Source: Bacteroidetes bacterium HLUCCA01
Lineage (GTDB): Bacteria > Bacteroidota > Rhodothermia > Balneolales > HLUCCA01
DNA length: 42,098 bases
Assembly: GCA_001314545.1 (NCBI GenBank)
Contig: LIHN01000011.1
Span: 1 to 42,098 of the forward strand
Direction of reading: 5' to 3'
This document shows, in pieces, positions 41,942 to 42,098 of the stretch. Positions within the stretch are counted from its first letter, which is position 1. Every line of letters starts with the position of its first letter. Below the pieces are notes generated by a model that saw only the letters and a list, made by a program, of their open reading frames with translations, was not told where the DNA came from and did no database searches. Position numbers and translations under genes: made by a program.

Positions 41942-42098
41942 ATGAATTCCGGCCTTAGGGGAGCTCTGTTAGATAGTGCAGCAAATGTTCACGCAATGGG
42001 AGTTAGAGTAGAAATATCCGAATACGATTCAGGTTTAAATCATAGATATCAATTCTATCTGTACCCAAATTTATCTCAACTATGTTTCCATCTTCAAC
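41942..42098 (+). CDS. Possible partial reading frame at the window edge
   Basis: An open frame of 52 codons runs from an ATG at 41942 to the end (MNSGLRGALLDSAANVHAMG, then VRVEISEYDSGLNHRYQFYL and on). A competing minus-strand frame, with stop at 42003-42005, reads VEDGNIVEINLGTDRIDIYD and on. Neither is recognised. The sequence is A+T-rich and the evidence does not decide between the strands. Confidence 0.2.
   Translation, partial: MNSGLRGALLDSAANVHAMGVRVEISEYDSGLNHRYQFYLYPNLSQLCFHLQ

Overview
The window reads as a chromosomal segment of a Bacteroidota/Balneolota-type bacterium (a Balneolota-like or Rhodothermota-like lineage is my best guess, from gene content only). The support is: promoters of the TTG-N19/20-TAnnTTTG type (best example upstream of the small glycogen-binding-module gene, minus strand, 14922-14951), almost no Shine-Dalgarno sequences, an ECF sigma / FecR / STN-domain TonB receptor unit, a YfhO-type membrane protein, and a fused OlsF-like lipid acyltransferase. 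Base composition is about half G+C and drops at the right edge.

Left part (1-8.9 kb): the str operon on the minus strand (rpsL with a GTG start, rpsG, fusA, start of tuf), then divergent recG converging on typA, then an orphan FbpC/PotA-like ABC ATPase. Next (9-15.5 kb, mostly minus): a methylglyoxal synthase coupled by 4 bp to a YhiN-type flavoprotein; a stretch of about 740 bp without protein genes that holds a strong candidate for an unassigned structured RNA (promoter near 10879-10909, two tandem intrinsic terminators at 11192-11268); tRNA-Ser(GCU); a birA, tilS, hpt run; a stand-alone glycogen-binding-module protein; and HPr.

Middle part (15.6-24.9 kb): gatC and a YfhO-family membrane protein, followed by a glycan island (methyltransferase, two divergent GT2 glycosyltransferases, MOP-type flippase), then hisS coupled to an AsmA-like membrane protein. 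Right part (25-40.9 kb): a PSMA-like M28 metallopeptidase, the bifunctional OlsF-like acyltransferase, clpS-clpA, the ECF sigma / anti-sigma / TonB-dependent receptor operon, a 65-bp tandem repeat placed exactly between the converging ends of the receptor gene and priA, then priA and a sodium:solute symporter. The last kilobase is accessory: a remnant of an IS407-type IS3 element with a large internal deletion, a small secreted protein, and an unassigned partial frame at the edge.

The most interesting signals are the unassigned RNA locus at 10.9-11.27 kb, the 65-bp array of 3'-end modules at 36.5-36.7 kb, and the pair of CCGGCC-core palindromes around the mgsA promoter. I found no CRISPR array, no prophage and no complete new defence or secretion system.
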